A stretch of 5,693 nucleotides of DNA from Gammaproteobacteria bacterium (GTDB lineage: Bacteria; Pseudomonadota; Gammaproteobacteria; DRLM01): assembly GCA_015490395.1 (NCBI GenBank), contig WFXX01000207.1:1-5693 (forward strand), read 5' to 3'. Under the pieces are notes generated by a model. The model did not search any database and had not been told where the DNA came from. It was given only the letters and a program-made list of their open reading frames with translations. The position numbers and the translations under genes are program-made. Positions 5,290 through 5,693 of the stretch are shown in pieces. The number at the start of each line of letters is the position of its first letter. The first letter of the stretch is position 1.

Positions 5290-5693
5290 GCGAGGGCGGC
5301 GAGACCTGGTTCGGCTTCCAGCGGGTCAGCCCCGAGGAGAAGCGCCGGCGGGTGATGGGCGTCTTCTCCTCCGTGGCCCGGCGCTACGACCTGATGAACG
5401 ACCTCATGTCCCTGGGGGTGCACCGGCTCTGGAAGCGCTTCACCGTGGCCCTCAGCGGGGTGCGCGAGGGCCAGCGGGTGCTGGACGTGGCCGCGGGCAC
5501 CGGCGACCTCACCGCCCCCCTGGCCCGGCGGGCCGGCGAGACGGGCTTGGTGGTGGCCTGCGACCTCAACGCCGAGATGCTGGCCCGGGGGCGGGAGCGG
5601 CTCCTGGACGAGGGGGTGGGGGGCAACGTGCGCTGGGTGCAGGCCGACGCCCAGGGCCTGCCCTTCCCTGAGCGCGCCTTCGACTGCCTGACC
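5286..5693 (+). CDS. ubiE: Ubiquinone/menaquinone C-methyltransferase UbiE (3' end outside window)
   Basis: UbiE is the SAM-dependent C-methyltransferase that acts in ubiquinone synthesis and, where present, converts demethylmenaquinone to menaquinone. The first 136 residues are visible; the family is about 250 long, and the frame is open to the window edge. The N-terminus FGFQRV (9-14) and the UbiE signature region YDLMNDLMSLGVHRLWKRFT (34-53) are nearly the E. coli sequence. SAM motif I is VLDVAAGTGDL (65-75), where E. coli has VLDLAGGTGDL. The acidic ribose-binding position is in ACDLNAEML, and ADAQGLPFPERAFDCLT ends the window. The ATG overlaps the DUF971 stop by 4 nt (ATGA) behind a strong Shine-Dalgarno sequence. 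In E. coli ubiE is followed by ubiJ and ubiB, so these may lie just beyond the window; that is inference. Confidence 0.96.
   Translation, partial: MSEGGETWFGFQRVSPEEKRRRVMGVFSSVARRYDLMNDLMSLGVHRLWKRFTVALSGVREGQRVLDVAAGTGDLTAPLARRAGETGLVVACDLNAEMLARGRERLLDEGVGGNVRWVQADAQGLPFPERAFDCLT

Overview
The window is a gene-dense, very GC-rich piece of a bacterial chromosome, most likely from a gammaproteobacterium. The translated TrkA, TrkH, HslV, HslU and UbiE all read closely like the E. coli proteins, and hslV-hslU followed by a DUF971 gene and ubiE is a gammaproteobacterial type of arrangement. The high GC and third-position G/C bias would fit groups such as the Ectothiorhodospiraceae, but the genus cannot be fixed from this sequence. 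All seven genes lie on the + strand and all look intact except where the window edge cuts them.

Left part (1-2294): the 3' part of trkA and complete trkH, the regulatory and channel subunits of the Trk potassium-uptake system. They are 18 nt apart and in the same reading frame.

The only real intergenic gap (2295-2397, 103 nt) holds the best regulatory signals: an AT-rich island with a full match to the sigma-32 -10 consensus, an overlapping sigma-70-like -10, and two GC-rich inverted repeats.

Right part (2398-5693): a compact run of five genes with overlaps or tiny gaps. They are a small SAM-dependent methyltransferase, hslV (peptidase), hslU (AAA+ unfoldase), a DUF971 gene and the first half of ubiE (quinone C-methyltransferase). 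HslV and HslU form one ATP-dependent heat-shock protease. UbiE acts in ubiquinone/menaquinone synthesis. The roles of the methyltransferase and the DUF971 protein are unknown. The layout suggests that a heat-shock promoter in the gap could drive the whole run.

No mobile element, CRISPR array, RNA gene, defence locus or other clearly new system was seen. The window is mostly core housekeeping DNA, and the points worth a second look concern regulation and the two uncharacterised genes.
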